Assembly (NCBI GenBank): GCA_002686465.1
Contig: NZCP01000040.1
Span: 1-43,318, forward strand
Direction of reading: 5' to 3'
Length of the DNA stretch: 43,318 nt
Origin: Candidatus Woesebacteria bacterium
Lineage (GTDB): Bacteria; Patescibacteriota; Microgenomatia; UBA8517; UBA10165
In this document: positions 8,061-15,340 of the stretch, one piece after another
How the letters are laid out: every line of letters begins with the position of its first letter
How positions within the stretch are numbered: the first letter of the stretch is position 1
The notes under the pieces: generated by a model
Databases searched by the model: none
What the model was told of the DNA's origin: nothing
Seen by the model: only the letters and a program-made list of their open reading frames with translations
Position numbers and translations under genes: made by a program

Positions 8061-8069
8061 TGGTATAAT
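8061..8069 (+). promoter_or_regulatory. Extended -10 promoter of the 7TM/ATP-grasp operon
   Basis: TGGTATAAT: TGn extension plus perfect TATAAT at 8064-8069, 12 nt before the ATG at 8082. No clear -35 box, as is normal for extended -10 promoters. The half-site CTGATAC at 8049-8055 sits in the spacer region. Confidence 0.7.
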
Positions 8070-8081
8070 TTCTCTACGACG

Positions 8082-8948
8082 ATGGCAAAGTTACTTCTGG
8101 CAAGTTTTGTGGCAGTGAGCCTTTTGTTTGCTGGATCCGTAACCCTGGCCCAAGAGCCGACTACAAACATGGGCAGTGTTGAGTCGGCAACGACTGATGC
8201 ATTGGAACAAAATTTAGTTACTCCTCTTCGCGGCCAGCCCGGGGAACTTACAAACCTTTTAAACTCCCAAGACCCCGGTAGCGTTTTTGCTAACCCTGTC
8301 AAACATGCAATTCGTTCTGCTGTTGACCATGGAGTGGCGGTAGACACAGTTGTTTTACTTTTACTCCTTCCTCTTGTTGCGGCAGTGATTGCAACAGCAC
8401 GTCATCTCGTTGGTATTCAAGGTTTTGGAATTCTTCTGCCGGCAGCGTTATCTGTAGTTTTTGTTTCAACAGGTCCGGTTGTTGGCATTGCGCTGTTTTT
8501 AGTTATTGTAATTGTGGCGACAATCGTGAGGATGTTGCTGCGAAAGTTTAAAATAAGCCTTCAATATCTTCCTAGAATGGCATTTATTTTATGGATGGTT
8601 GTTGTTGGGGTTCTTGCTGCCATGTTTTCCGCGCCTTTCATTTCCGGTCTTAATGTTGCCGACGTTTCGATTTTCCCAGTTCTTATTTTGATTCTTTTAG
8701 CCGAGGACTTTACTCGCGTGCAACTCGGGAAAAGTGTCAGAGTCGCCGTCGCATTAACAACCGAAACTTTGATTCTTGCACTCGCTTCCTTTGTGGTCTT
8801 ACAACTTAGGCCAGTTCAGCACTTTGCGCTTCTTAACCCTGAAATGTTACTTATCTTGGTTGCTATTTTTGACTTCTTTCTAGGAAAATATGCCGGATTG
8901 AGACTGTTAGAACTTTGGCGCTTCAGGAGGCTAATTGGGGCTAGATGA
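8082..8948 (+). CDS. Seven-transmembrane protein (7TM_transglut type), first gene of the ATP-grasp operon
   Basis: 288 residues from ATG at 8082. A signal peptide (MAKLLLASFVAVSLLFAGSV) is followed by about 60 exported residues and then seven hydrophobic helices from about residue 85 to the end, including GFGILLPAALSVVFVSTG and the acidic HFALLNPEMLLILVAIFDFF. This fits the 7TM domain (PF14402) that in other bacteria is fused behind an inactive transglutaminase and encoded beside a glutamate-ligase-like ATP-grasp protein and a retropepsin-like protease. Here the exported transglutaminase-like domain is essentially missing. An ATGA overlap couples it to the next gene. Probably a membrane receptor or platform for the enzymes downstream. 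Confidence 0.75.
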   Translation: MAKLLLASFVAVSLLFAGSVTLAQEPTTNMGSVESATTDALEQNLVTPLRGQPGELTNLLNSQDPGSVFANPVKHAIRSAVDHGVAVDTVVLLLLLPLVAAVIATARHLVGIQGFGILLPAALSVVFVSTGPVVGIALFLVIVIVATIVRMLLRKFKISLQYLPRMAFILWMVVVGVLAAMFSAPFISGLNVADVSIFPVLILILLAEDFTRVQLGKSVRVAVALTTETLILALASFVVLQLRPVQHFALLNPEMLLILVAIFDFFLGKYAGLRLLELWRFRRLIGAR

Positions 8949-10249
8949 AATTATCTTCAATCTTGGGGCTGAATGCCCGTTTCCAGCTTTATGCGTTTCC
9001 ACACAATACACCGCGTGGTAAAAGCACTGCTGCCTCGAAAGTTTTTACTAAGAAAAAGTTAAACAAAGCAGGGATTCGAACACCAGAAAGCTATGCAGCT
9101 TTCAGAAAACCTAAGAATATTATTGATTTTGACTGGGGTAAGCTGCCAGCGTCGTTTGCATTTAAGCCAAGTGGGGGTTTGGGTGGTGAGGGAATAATCG
9201 TTGTTAAAAAAAGAGCGCGTGATGGTGATGGTTGGATTACAACCCAAAGAAGGAGAGTCACCATCGACGATCTTAAACTTCATGCATTGGATATTTTAGA
9301 GGGTGCATACAACGACAGCAACATTCCGGACGTTGCCTTTTTTGAGGAGTATGTAGGGCGACATAAAGCATTTCGTAAATACGCATATCGAGGCACTCCA
9401 GATATCAGGGTTGTTGTGTTTAACAACGTTCCAGTTATGGCAATGCTTAGACTTCCCACATTAGAATCTAAGGGAAGAGCAAATATTCACCAGGGGGCAA
9501 TAGGGGTTGGTATTGATATTGCAACTGGTATTACAACGCACGCAGTTTGGCATGGAGAGACCATTAAATTTAAACCTGAAACTAAACGGAAGTTGCATGG
9601 CATTAGGATTCCTGATTGGACAGAAATCTTGAAGAGTTCAGTTCATTGCCAAAAAGTATTGAAACTTGGTTATGCTGGAGTTGATGTAATGCTCCATCCG
9701 GACAAGGGACCCATGGTGTCAGAGGTGAATTCTGCACCTGGTCTTGAGATACAACTTGCAAACATGGCGGGCTTAAGAAAACGCTTGGATAGAGTCGAAG
9801 GGCTCAAGGTTAGTAGCGTCGAACAAGGGGTGCAGCTTGCCAAAACTTTATTTGCCTCAGACTTTGCAGTACGAGTTCGGGCAGAAGATGAGGGAGTTAA
9901 AGTTGTCGATGTTTTTGAAGAGGTGAAAGTAAAATCCAAAGGTGGGAAAAAAGTTGCAGTACGAGCAAAGCTTGATACTGGGGCGTGGAGGAGTGCAATC
10001 GACAAAACGTTGGCGAAAGAACTTGGGCTATTGGAAAAAGACAATGTTTTATTAACAAGGCTTGTTCGTAGCGCATTCGGAAGGCAAAAAAGGCAGGTTA
10101 TTGATATAACCTTTTGGCTAAAGGGTCGAAGGATCAGGACCACAGCAGGAGTAGTCAATAGAAAAAGACTTAAAAACTCATTTATAATTGGGCGTCGTGA
10201 CCTTGTTGACTTCTTTGTTGTCCCACAACGAAGACAACGAGCAAATTAA
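8945..10249 (+). CDS. ATP-grasp alpha-L-glutamate ligase-like protein fused to a retropepsin-like aspartic protease domain
   Basis: 434 residues, two domains. Residues about 1-310 are an ATP-grasp ligase of the RimK-related type: FAFKPSGGLGGEGIIVV (nucleotide-binding lysine and glycine loop), DIRVVVFNNVPVMAMLRLP, and EVNSAPGLEIQ (metal-binding Glu/Asn). Residues about 320-434 match the retropepsin-like, so-called ATP-dependent zinc protease (RimB-like, PF05618) family: AKLDTGAWRSAID with catalytic Asp344 in DTGA, and NSFIIGRRDL near the end. In other bacteria these are two adjacent genes; here they are one chain. The expected activity is ATP-dependent addition of amino acids to a peptide or protein and its proteolytic trimming. 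The natural substrate is unknown. Confidence 0.85.
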   Translation: MKLSSILGLNARFQLYAFPHNTPRGKSTAASKVFTKKKLNKAGIRTPESYAAFRKPKNIIDFDWGKLPASFAFKPSGGLGGEGIIVVKKRARDGDGWITTQRRRVTIDDLKLHALDILEGAYNDSNIPDVAFFEEYVGRHKAFRKYAYRGTPDIRVVVFNNVPVMAMLRLPTLESKGRANIHQGAIGVGIDIATGITTHAVWHGETIKFKPETKRKLHGIRIPDWTEILKSSVHCQKVLKLGYAGVDVMLHPDKGPMVSEVNSAPGLEIQLANMAGLRKRLDRVEGLKVSSVEQGVQLAKTLFASDFAVRVRAEDEGVKVVDVFEEVKVKSKGGKKVAVRAKLDTGAWRSAIDKTLAKELGLLEKDNVLLTRLVRSAFGRQKRQVIDITFWLKGRRIRTTAGVVNRKRLKNSFIIGRRDLVDFFVVPQRRQRAN

Positions 10250-10260
10250 TTTAAGAAGCA

Positions 10261-11187
10261 ATGATTAAAAAGAGTGCTGGCAAGATTCTTATTATTACTA
10301 GTGGAAAGGTAGAGAAGCTCGAGCTGTTTTTGGAACCTGCCAAGAAAATGGGTTTGGATTTTACAACCGCTTCCTTTTCCGATCTGGAATATGTTTCCCA
10401 GGGAAAGGACACCGACTTTAAATTACAAGTGGACGGAAAAGATGTTGCAAGTTTTAACCTCATTTATGTTCGTCTTGTTGGGAAAAGCCTAGAGGAGGCT
10501 TCACTTCTTGTTAGTTATGCGAAAGAAAAGGGTGTCAAAGTTATTGATCCAATATATGAGAAATCCCACATTTTGCCTCCTAGTATAAGCAAGGTTATGG
10601 AACTAAAGTATTTGATTCAAGCTAGTGTTCCAATTCCGCCGACGATCTTCGGCAGTCTTGCAAAAATAAAAGAAAAGGGGAAAGCTCTACTTGGCACCCC
10701 ATTTGTTATAAAGAGTACGCAAGGTAGGAGAGGGCGTGAGGTTTGGTCGCCAAAAACACATGATGAGTTTATCCGGTTGATTGAGGACTTGAGTGCGCAA
10801 GAAGAGGATGGCAAGAGATTTTTTGCGCAGAAATTTGTTGCGGCATCACAAAGAATAAGAGTTTTGGTTGTTGGTGGTAAGGCTTTGGCGGCGTTAACTA
10901 TGCCGACAAAATGGAGAAGGAGATTTATTACGAAGGTAGACGGGGAGTATCCAGAAAGGAAACAGGAAAAACTTTCGCCAATCCCGAAAGAAGACGCAGA
11001 GTTAGCACTTGCTGCTGCCCGAGCTGTTTCATTGGACATAGCAGGTGTTGATATTTTGCACGAAGATAAAAGTGACAAGCGATATGTTATTGAAGTTAAC
11101 GCTGCCCCTCGGTGGGAAGCGGTTCGAAGAGATACAGAGATTGACGTTGAAAAAGAAATTTTAGAGTTTCTCGCTAAAGTTTCATGA
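10261..11187 (+). CDS. RimK-family ATP-grasp ligase
   Basis: 308 residues, the usual RimK size. An N-terminal Rossmann-like domain (ILIITSGKVEKLELFL, FNLIYVRLVGKSLEEASLL) is followed by HILPPSISKVMELKYLIQAS, the nucleotide loop FVIKSTQGRRGREVW and IEVNAAPRWEAVRR holding the metal-binding Glu/Asn. RimK-type enzymes make amide bonds between a carboxylate (often a protein or peptide C-terminal Glu) and an amino acid. The first ligase in this operon belongs to a different subfamily, so two different additions are possible. The gene is 11 bp behind the ligase-protease fusion, with only a weak SD (AAGAAG), and overlaps the methyltransferase start by 4 bp. Confidence 0.85.
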   Translation: MIKKSAGKILIITSGKVEKLELFLEPAKKMGLDFTTASFSDLEYVSQGKDTDFKLQVDGKDVASFNLIYVRLVGKSLEEASLLVSYAKEKGVKVIDPIYEKSHILPPSISKVMELKYLIQASVPIPPTIFGSLAKIKEKGKALLGTPFVIKSTQGRRGREVWSPKTHDEFIRLIEDLSAQEEDGKRFFAQKFVAASQRIRVLVVGGKALAALTMPTKWRRRFITKVDGEYPERKQEKLSPIPKEDAELALAAARAVSLDIAGVDILHEDKSDKRYVIEVNAAPRWEAVRRDTEIDVEKEILEFLAKVS

Positions 11188-11792
11188 TGAACAACAACTA
11201 TCAAAAAAGATTTGCAAAATACGGCGTCGACCCTAAATCTCTAAGTTGGAAAAGCAAAGGGGCTGCACATCAACGGTATCGCCAGATTTGGTCCGAGATC
11301 GACTTCAACGGAAAGAGCGTTTTAGACGTTGGCTGCGGATTTGGAGAAATTGCCACATTTTTGGACAAGAGATATAAAGGCTTTTCCTATACTGGGGTCG
11401 ATGTTATACCGGAGTTTATTTCCGAGGCAAAAAAACTCCACCCAGAACACAAATTTTTTGTCCAGGACTTTTTCAAAGAGCCTCTAGACGATAAATTCGA
11501 TGTTGTTATGGCAAGTGGGGTCTTGAATAGTAATGTTAAAGACAACATTAATTATAGAAAACGCGCGATAAAGCAAATGTTTGATCGCACAAAGAACGTC
11601 TTAGTTTTCAATATGATGGGGGGACATCCAGCGCCGAAAAATAAATCCGGGAATAACATTTGGTATGCAGATTCTTTAGAGGTTCTAAATTACTGCATGA
11701 GTTTAACGCGACGTGTCATTCTACGCCAACATTATCACCCAAGAGACTTTACGATCTTAATGTTTCAGGTGCGTGAGACAGCAACACCGTAG
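11184..11792 (+). CDS. Class I SAM-dependent methyltransferase
   Basis: 202 residues. Motif I is VLDVGCGFGEIATFL, motif II YTGVDVIPEFISEAKK, and motif IV KFDVVMASGVLN, so the Rossmann fold and SAM site are complete. It starts by ATGA overlap with the RimK gene, which makes it the fourth and last gene of the operon, before a 13-bp inverted-repeat terminator. Context suggests it methylates a carboxylate or peptide made by the two ATP-grasp ligases, but that is inference; the sequence does not show the acceptor. The first residues (NNYQKRFAKYGVDPKSLSW) resemble those of small-molecule methyltransferases. Confidence 0.85.
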   Translation: MMNNNYQKRFAKYGVDPKSLSWKSKGAAHQRYRQIWSEIDFNGKSVLDVGCGFGEIATFLDKRYKGFSYTGVDVIPEFISEAKKLHPEHKFFVQDFFKEPLDDKFDVVMASGVLNSNVKDNINYRKRAIKQMFDRTKNVLVFNMMGGHPAPKNKSGNNIWYADSLEVLNYCMSLTRRVILRQHYHPRDFTILMFQVRETATP

Positions 11793-11824
11793 TATATACT
11801 TAGTATATATCAAGTATATACTAC
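11789..11824. terminator. Inverted repeat between convergent operons, probable bidirectional terminator
   Basis: GTAGTATATACTT and its exact complement AAGTATATACTAC, separated by 10 nt. It lies between the methyltransferase stop (11792) and the rplL stop (11824) and includes both ends. The stem is AT-rich and lacks a long U-tract, so strength is uncertain. Confidence 0.55.
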
Positions 11825-12273
11825 TACTTTAGCTCTACCTTCGCGCCTGCTTCTTCGAGTTTCTTTTTAGCCTCAGCTGCTTCTTCGCTCTTTAAATCTT
11901 TTGCAACTTCTGCCGGAACCTTGTCAGTCATATCTTTTGCTTCTTTAAGTCCCAAATTGGGATCGATTTCTCGAAGCGCTTTAATGACCGAAATTTTATT
12001 TGCTCCTCCATCTGTTAGAACAACTGTTTGAACGGCGGCACTTGCACCTTGCTGTGCTTCGCCTCCATCTGCGGAATCAACTGGTGCTGCAGCTGCTGCT
12101 GCGGGCATAGCACTTACGCCAAGTCTTTCCTGGAGGGATGAAACCAATTCCGAAACTTCAAGAACTGAAAGCTCCTCGATCTCTTTTGCTATTTTTTCAA
12201 GCTTTGGAGAAAGACTTTTGTTTTTTTCTGCCTCGTTTTTATTATCTTTGTTTTCGTCTGTTTGATCAGTCAT
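11824..12273 (-). CDS. rplL: 50S ribosomal protein L7/L12
   Basis: 149 residues from ATG at 12273. An acidic N-terminal extension is followed by the dimerisation helix ([17 protein letters not shown]), an Ala-rich hinge ([13 protein letters not shown]) and the C-terminal domain with [20 protein letters not shown], which binds translation factors. The ORF extends to a GTG at 12282, but that GTG lies inside a near-perfect Shine-Dalgarno (AAGGAGGTGA), which sets the start at 12273. L7/L12 forms the ribosomal stalk with L10 encoded just upstream. The acidic Lys/Glu/Asn-rich extension of about 20 residues is longer than usual. In most bacteria rpoB follows; here a convergent operon follows instead. 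Confidence 0.95.
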   Translation of the reverse strand: MTDQTDENKDNKNEAEKNKSLSPKLEKIAKEIEELSVLEVSELVSSLQERLGVSAMPAAAAAAPVDSADGGEAQQGASAAVQTVVLTDGGANKISVIKALREIDPNLGLKEAKDMTDKVPAEVAKDLKSEEAAEAKKKLEEAGAKVELK

Positions 12274-12339
12274 ATTACTCACCTCCTTAAGTATTAGCTA
12301 ATTTAGCAAATGTAAGCAAAAAGAAAGCAAATATATCGT

Positions 12340-12897
12340 TTATTCGCTTTTGTTCGCTGAAATTTGTTTGGATTTGCTAGTGTTTTGTGCGGCAGATTGC
12401 AGCACAAAAACTAAGTTTTGCATATTTGCCTGCAAGGTTGCTACAAGGGAGTAGGCTGGACCAGCTATAGATCCCACAAGTTGTCCAAATAAGATATTTT
12501 TGGCAGGCAAGCGGGATAGTGCTAAAAGTTTCTCACCATCAAGTATTTCTGCATCAAAAATACCAAACTTCAGCTTTGGTAAGTCATTTTCCTTTTGTGC
12601 CTGACCTAAGACTTGCAAAGGTCCAATTTCGTCTTCCATAGCAAAGACCACAGCGGTTGGTCCAGTCAGTCCTTTATCTATCTTTGATTCAACCTTAACC
12701 TTTGATTTTTTTAATGCGAGCTTAACTAAGGTATTTTTAGCAACTAAAAATATTCCACCAACATCTTTGATTTTTGCCCGTAGTTCACCTAAGTTTTTTG
12801 TTGCGAGACCTTGGTAGTCCACCACGGTTACACTTTTGGCATCTTTTATTCTTGCCGTCAAGTCGTCAACTACTAATGGTTTTTCTGATTTTTTCAT
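12340..12897 (-). CDS. rplJ: 50S ribosomal protein L10
   Basis: 185 residues. The family features are present: VVDYQGLATKNLGELRAKIK, LVAKNTLVKLALKKSK and GPTAVVFAMEDEIGPLQVL, then the C-terminal helix that anchors L7/L12 dimers. The last codons overlap a decamer-like TTTGCT/CGCTTTT word array that continues into the spacer towards rplL. Upstream lies an L10-leader RNA with an intrinsic terminator (12938-13066), so expression is likely controlled by L10-L7/L12 binding its own mRNA. Confidence 0.95.
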   Translation of the reverse strand: MKKSEKPLVVDDLTARIKDAKSVTVVDYQGLATKNLGELRAKIKDVGGIFLVAKNTLVKLALKKSKVKVESKIDKGLTGPTAVVFAMEDEIGPLQVLGQAQKENDLPKLKFGIFDAEILDGEKLLALSRLPAKNILFGQLVGSIAGPAYSLVATLQANMQNLVFVLQSAAQNTSKSKQISANKSE

Positions 12898-12937
12898 TTC
12901 TCGTCACTCCGTTACTCGAAACAAGTTTCCTAAAAGC

Positions 12938-12961
12938 AAAAAACCTCGGGTTTACCGAGGC
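12938..12961 (-). terminator. Attenuator terminator of the rplJ leader
   Basis: In the RNA: GCCUCGG, loop UAAAC, CCGAGG, then six U. It lies 40 nt before the rplJ ATG and after the L10-leader motif. The 5' arm GCCUCGG is exactly complementary to CCGAGGC at the 3' end of the leader motif (13015-13021), giving an antiterminator alternative. Confidence 0.75.
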
Positions 12962-12974
12962 TGTCTTTACCAAG

Positions 12975-13009
12975 CAACTTGTTACTTAAAACATGTTACC
13001 TGTTACTAG
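12975..13009. repeat. Heptanucleotide array (TTACTTG type) inside the rplJ leader
   Basis: Five consecutive degenerate 7-bp units: CAACTTG, TTACTTA, AAACATG, TTACCTG, TTACTAG. The same word family occurs at 22691, 26488, 26561 and 27103. Here it separates the L10-binding motif from the attenuator. Confidence 0.6.
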
Positions 13010-13066
13010 ATTGTGCCTCGGTAGGAAATTAATCTCGGCCAATCGGCCAGAACCTACTGTCTTCGG
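13010..13066 (-). ncRNA. L10 leader (autoregulatory ribosomal-protein leader)
   Basis: The RNA reads CCGAAGACAGUAGGU, an internal GGCC-GAUU-GGCC hairpin, then UUUCCUACCGAGGC. GUAGG pairs with CCUAC, and the GACAGUAGGU/CCUACCGAGG pattern is that of the known L10 leader (Rfam L10_leader), which mimics the 23S rRNA site of the L10-L12 complex. It sits in the 219-bp gap upstream of rplJ, as expected. Bound protein would hold this fold, free the terminator arm and stop transcription of rplJL. Confidence 0.75.
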
Positions 13067-13116
13067 GATCTTTGAGTGCAATTCTACAGCATCTACACCA
13101 GAGAATGCAATATTTA

Positions 13117-13938
13117 CTACGCTACAGCTATTTTTATTCCTGGTCCCATTGACGCAGAAATAACAGCCTTTTTTACTTTTTTGGAACCTATAGCTTCAAT
13201 CACAGCTTTTATATTTTCCGATATTTCGCGTCCTGGCTGATTTGTTTTACCAATAGTGGTATGGATTAAAGGTGCGTCTTTTTGGGTTTTTAGACTTATA
13301 GAATTACCACCAAACTTCTTTTTTGCCTGCTCCGGATTTTCTGTAATTGTTCCCTGCTTGGGGTTAGGCATAAGACCACGGGGACCCAGGGTTTTGGCAA
13401 ACGGTACCAACTTCGGCATCATTGCAGGTGACGCAAGTAAGACATCAAAGTCAATTTTCCCCTTTTTTAGTTTTTCAACTGTTTTCTCATCCGCAATTTC
13501 GATTTTCTTCTTTGTGCCTGTGGAGTGAGGGAGTTCTGTTTGTGTATTAATACCTTCCTTGCCAACAACTAAGTGCAGTTCAACAGAACCAGGGAAGGCC
13601 GAAAACGAGGTTTTCTGAACTAACGTTGCAGCCTCGGAAGGCGTGTAGGTTTTGGCAGGGTCAACCTTTGCACGAGCGGCTAGATATTTCTTGCCAACAT
13701 GCTTTGGTTCTTTAGCCTTCTTTTCTTCCTTTTCGGGTTGTGACGCTTCTGTTTCTTCCTCAACTGGTGTTTCACCACCTACAACTACAACACGTTCTCC
13801 ACCCTTGAGCCCGGGAATATGAACCCCTTTTTCCTCCCGCTGGCTTCTTTTTTTCTGCCGGCTAGCGGATTCCTTTTTTGTCTCTTGCTCGGAAGAATCT
13901 GCACCTTCATTAATTACTGTAATTTTTGTTTTACCCAT
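13117..13938 (-). CDS. rplA: 50S ribosomal protein L1, with long charged N-terminal extension
   Basis: 273 residues. The L1 domain occupies about residues 83-273: VDPAKTYTPSEAATLV, then ELPHSTGTKKKIEI, KLVPFAKTLGPRGLMPNPK and IHTTIGKTNQPGREISENI. Two oddities. The first 80 residues are a Lys/Glu-rich extension not found in typical L1. Domain II is about 18 residues shorter than in E. coli, between the LPHSTG strand and KGKIDFDVLLAS. L1 binds 23S rRNA at the stalk near the E site. The gene is 28 bp behind rplK and has no visible SD. Confidence 0.93.
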   Translation of the reverse strand: MGKTKITVINEGADSSEQETKKESASRQKKRSQREEKGVHIPGLKGGERVVVVGGETPVEEETEASQPEKEEKKAKEPKHVGKKYLAARAKVDPAKTYTPSEAATLVQKTSFSAFPGSVELHLVVGKEGINTQTELPHSTGTKKKIEIADEKTVEKLKKGKIDFDVLLASPAMMPKLVPFAKTLGPRGLMPNPKQGTITENPEQAKKKFGGNSISLKTQKDAPLIHTTIGKTNQPGREISENIKAVIEAIGSKKVKKAVISASMGPGIKIAVA

Positions 13939-13966
13939 GTTTGTTTCTAATAAACAAGCTTTGTTT

Positions 13967-14395
13967 TTAAGCCCCTGTCTTCACTCCCATAGACCTTGCT
14001 GTTCCTTCTACAATTTTTTCTGCTGACTCGACTTTGTCTGTGTTTAAGTCGTCGAGTTTTTGCTCTGCAATTTTCTTTACTTGATCTTTGCTCAACTTCC
14101 CAACTTCTGTCTTTCCTGCCTCCCCAGATCCTTTTTCGAGATTAATCTCCTTTTTGATCATGTCCGCAACCGGTGCAAGTTTCGTTTCAAAGTCAAAAGT
14201 ACGGTCCTCATAAACTGTTATTACCACTGGGACAACGTTACCTTTTTGGTCAGCCGTCTTTTCGTTATATGCCTTAACAAAGTCCATGATAGGCAACCCA
14301 TGTTGTCCCAATGTTGGACCTAAGGGCGGAGCAGGGGTTGCCTCTCCGGCTGGGAGGTTGAGTTTAATAATAGTCTTAATTTTCTTGCTTGCCAT
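13967..14395 (-). CDS. rplK: 50S ribosomal protein L11
   Basis: 142 residues, normal length. [20 protein letters not shown] and [20 protein letters not shown] are the N-terminal L11 signature; the C-terminal rRNA-binding domain follows ([16 protein letters not shown], then SMGVKTGA at the end). L11 binds the GTPase-associated centre of 23S rRNA. It is followed by rplA and preceded by a 320-bp stretch separating it from nusG, unusual for this operon. Confidence 0.95.
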   Translation of the reverse strand: MASKKIKTIIKLNLPAGEATPAPPLGPTLGQHGLPIMDFVKAYNEKTADQKGNVVPVVITVYEDRTFDFETKLAPVADMIKKEINLEKGSGEAGKTEVGKLSKDQVKKIAEQKLDDLNTDKVESAEKIVEGTARSMGVKTGA

Positions 14396-14408
14396 AAATA
14401 GTCAATCT

Positions 14409-14478
14409 CAAGGTTCTCGCCGAAGGCGAGGTTCTTTAGATCTAAAAGATCACAAGGTTCTGCGAATAGCAGGTTCTT
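14409..14478. repeat. Paired AGGTTCT repeats with hairpin, between the small ORF and rplK
   Basis: AAGGTTCT and AGGTTCTT flank a perfect hairpin (CTCGCC, GAA, GGCGAG at 14415-14429). A second imperfect copy (AAGGTTCT, GCGAATAGC, AGGTTCTT) follows at about 14453-14478. The role is unknown. No U-tract follows on the minus strand, so transcription into rplK is probably not stopped. Confidence 0.45.
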
Positions 14479-14488
14479 ATTATAGTCT

Positions 14489-14713
14489 TTACTTTTTTTG
14501 TAGCCATCTTTTAATTTTGGTCCAACTAAGTCTGTTTGCTTTTTCTGCCGACATGTAACACAGTCTACGCTCAAGCCATTTTTTACCTGCCCCTGGTCCA
14601 TCAGACACAATTTTGTGTCGTCTTACTTTCATACCTATTCCTCCAACAAGAGGAGCAGAAATTAAGGGCACGCGATCTGCAGCGCGTTGTACTAGGTGCT
14701 GTTCTCTTTCCAT
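14489..14713 (-). CDS. Possible small basic protein between nusG and rplK
   Basis: 74 codons beginning 3 nt after the nusG stop, which would suit translational coupling. The product is basic, with a Lys/Trp-rich C terminus (SWTKIKRWLQKK), and matches no family I recognise. The region is otherwise a 320-bp gap, long for this operon, with an inverted repeat GACACAA/TTGTGTC at about 14603-14619. It may equally be an untranslated structured stretch, for instance an rplK leader. Low confidence that it is a real gene. Confidence 0.3.
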   Translation of the reverse strand: MEREQHLVQRAADRVPLISAPLVGGIGMKVRRHKIVSDGPGAGKKWLERRLCYMSAEKANRLSWTKIKRWLQKK

Positions 14714-14716
14714 GAC

Positions 14717-15337
14717 TTATACTTTTGCAATTTGTAAGAGATCCAGCTCTACTGGAGTCTCTCGACCAAAGATGGAGACAAGAACTTTGACCTTTCCTTT
14801 TTCTTCATCTATTTCCTCAATTGTTCCTAAAAATTGAGAGAAAGGCCCATCTGTGATTTTTACTGCTTCTCCGGTAGAGAACTTTACTTTATATCGGGCG
14901 GCAGGGGCTGAGACGAACTTTTCTATATTATCAACCTCACCTGCTGAAAGCGGAGCCGGTTTGGTACCTGCGCCGACGAACCCTGTTATTCCTGTTGTTG
15001 TTCGTACTGCAAACCAAGCCTCGTCAGTGAGTATCATCCTAACAAGAAGATACCCAGGGAATATTTTTTCCTTAATTGTAAGTTTTTTGCCAGATCGGAT
15101 TATGACTCTGTCTTGAGTAGGAATCAGAATTTCCAGAACGTTTCCCTCAAGGCTCATTGTCTCGATCCTTTGCCTTAAAGACTCGGCGACTCGCGCTTCG
15201 TGGCCGCTAGTTGTGTGTACTACAAACCAAGCAGCTTTTGGGTCCTCGGATTTCGAGATGACAATGTGTCCAGACAGCTTTTTACTGCCTGAGCCTTTTT
15301 CTTCAAGTACAGCTGGTGTTTCGTTTTGATCGGACAT
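14717..15337 (-). CDS. nusG: Transcription termination/antitermination protein NusG
   Basis: 206 residues. A 33-residue N-terminal extension precedes the NGN domain (AAWFVVHTTSGHEARVAESL; KIFPGYLLVRMILTDEAWFA; GITGFVGAGTKPAPLS). The KOW domain follows (GEAVKITDGPFSQFLGTIEE). NusG binds RNA polymerase, affects pausing and links transcription to translation. It starts 3 bp behind secE, the classic secE-nusG pair. Confidence 0.95.
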   Translation of the reverse strand: MSDQNETPAVLEEKGSGSKKLSGHIVISKSEDPKAAWFVVHTTSGHEARVAESLRQRIETMSLEGNVLEILIPTQDRVIIRSGKKLTIKEKIFPGYLLVRMILTDEAWFAVRTTTGITGFVGAGTKPAPLSAGEVDNIEKFVSAPAARYKVKFSTGEAVKITDGPFSQFLGTIEEIDEEKGKVKVLVSIFGRETPVELDLLQIAKV

Positions 15338-15340
15338 ACT

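Noticed and set aside
9670-10158. Minus-strand 162-codon ORF
   Set aside because: Antisense to the ATP-grasp/protease fusion, which has clear motifs in its own frame.
10617-11204. Minus-strand 195-codon ORF
   Set aside because: Antisense to the RimK gene, Ser/Ala/Leu-rich shadow composition.
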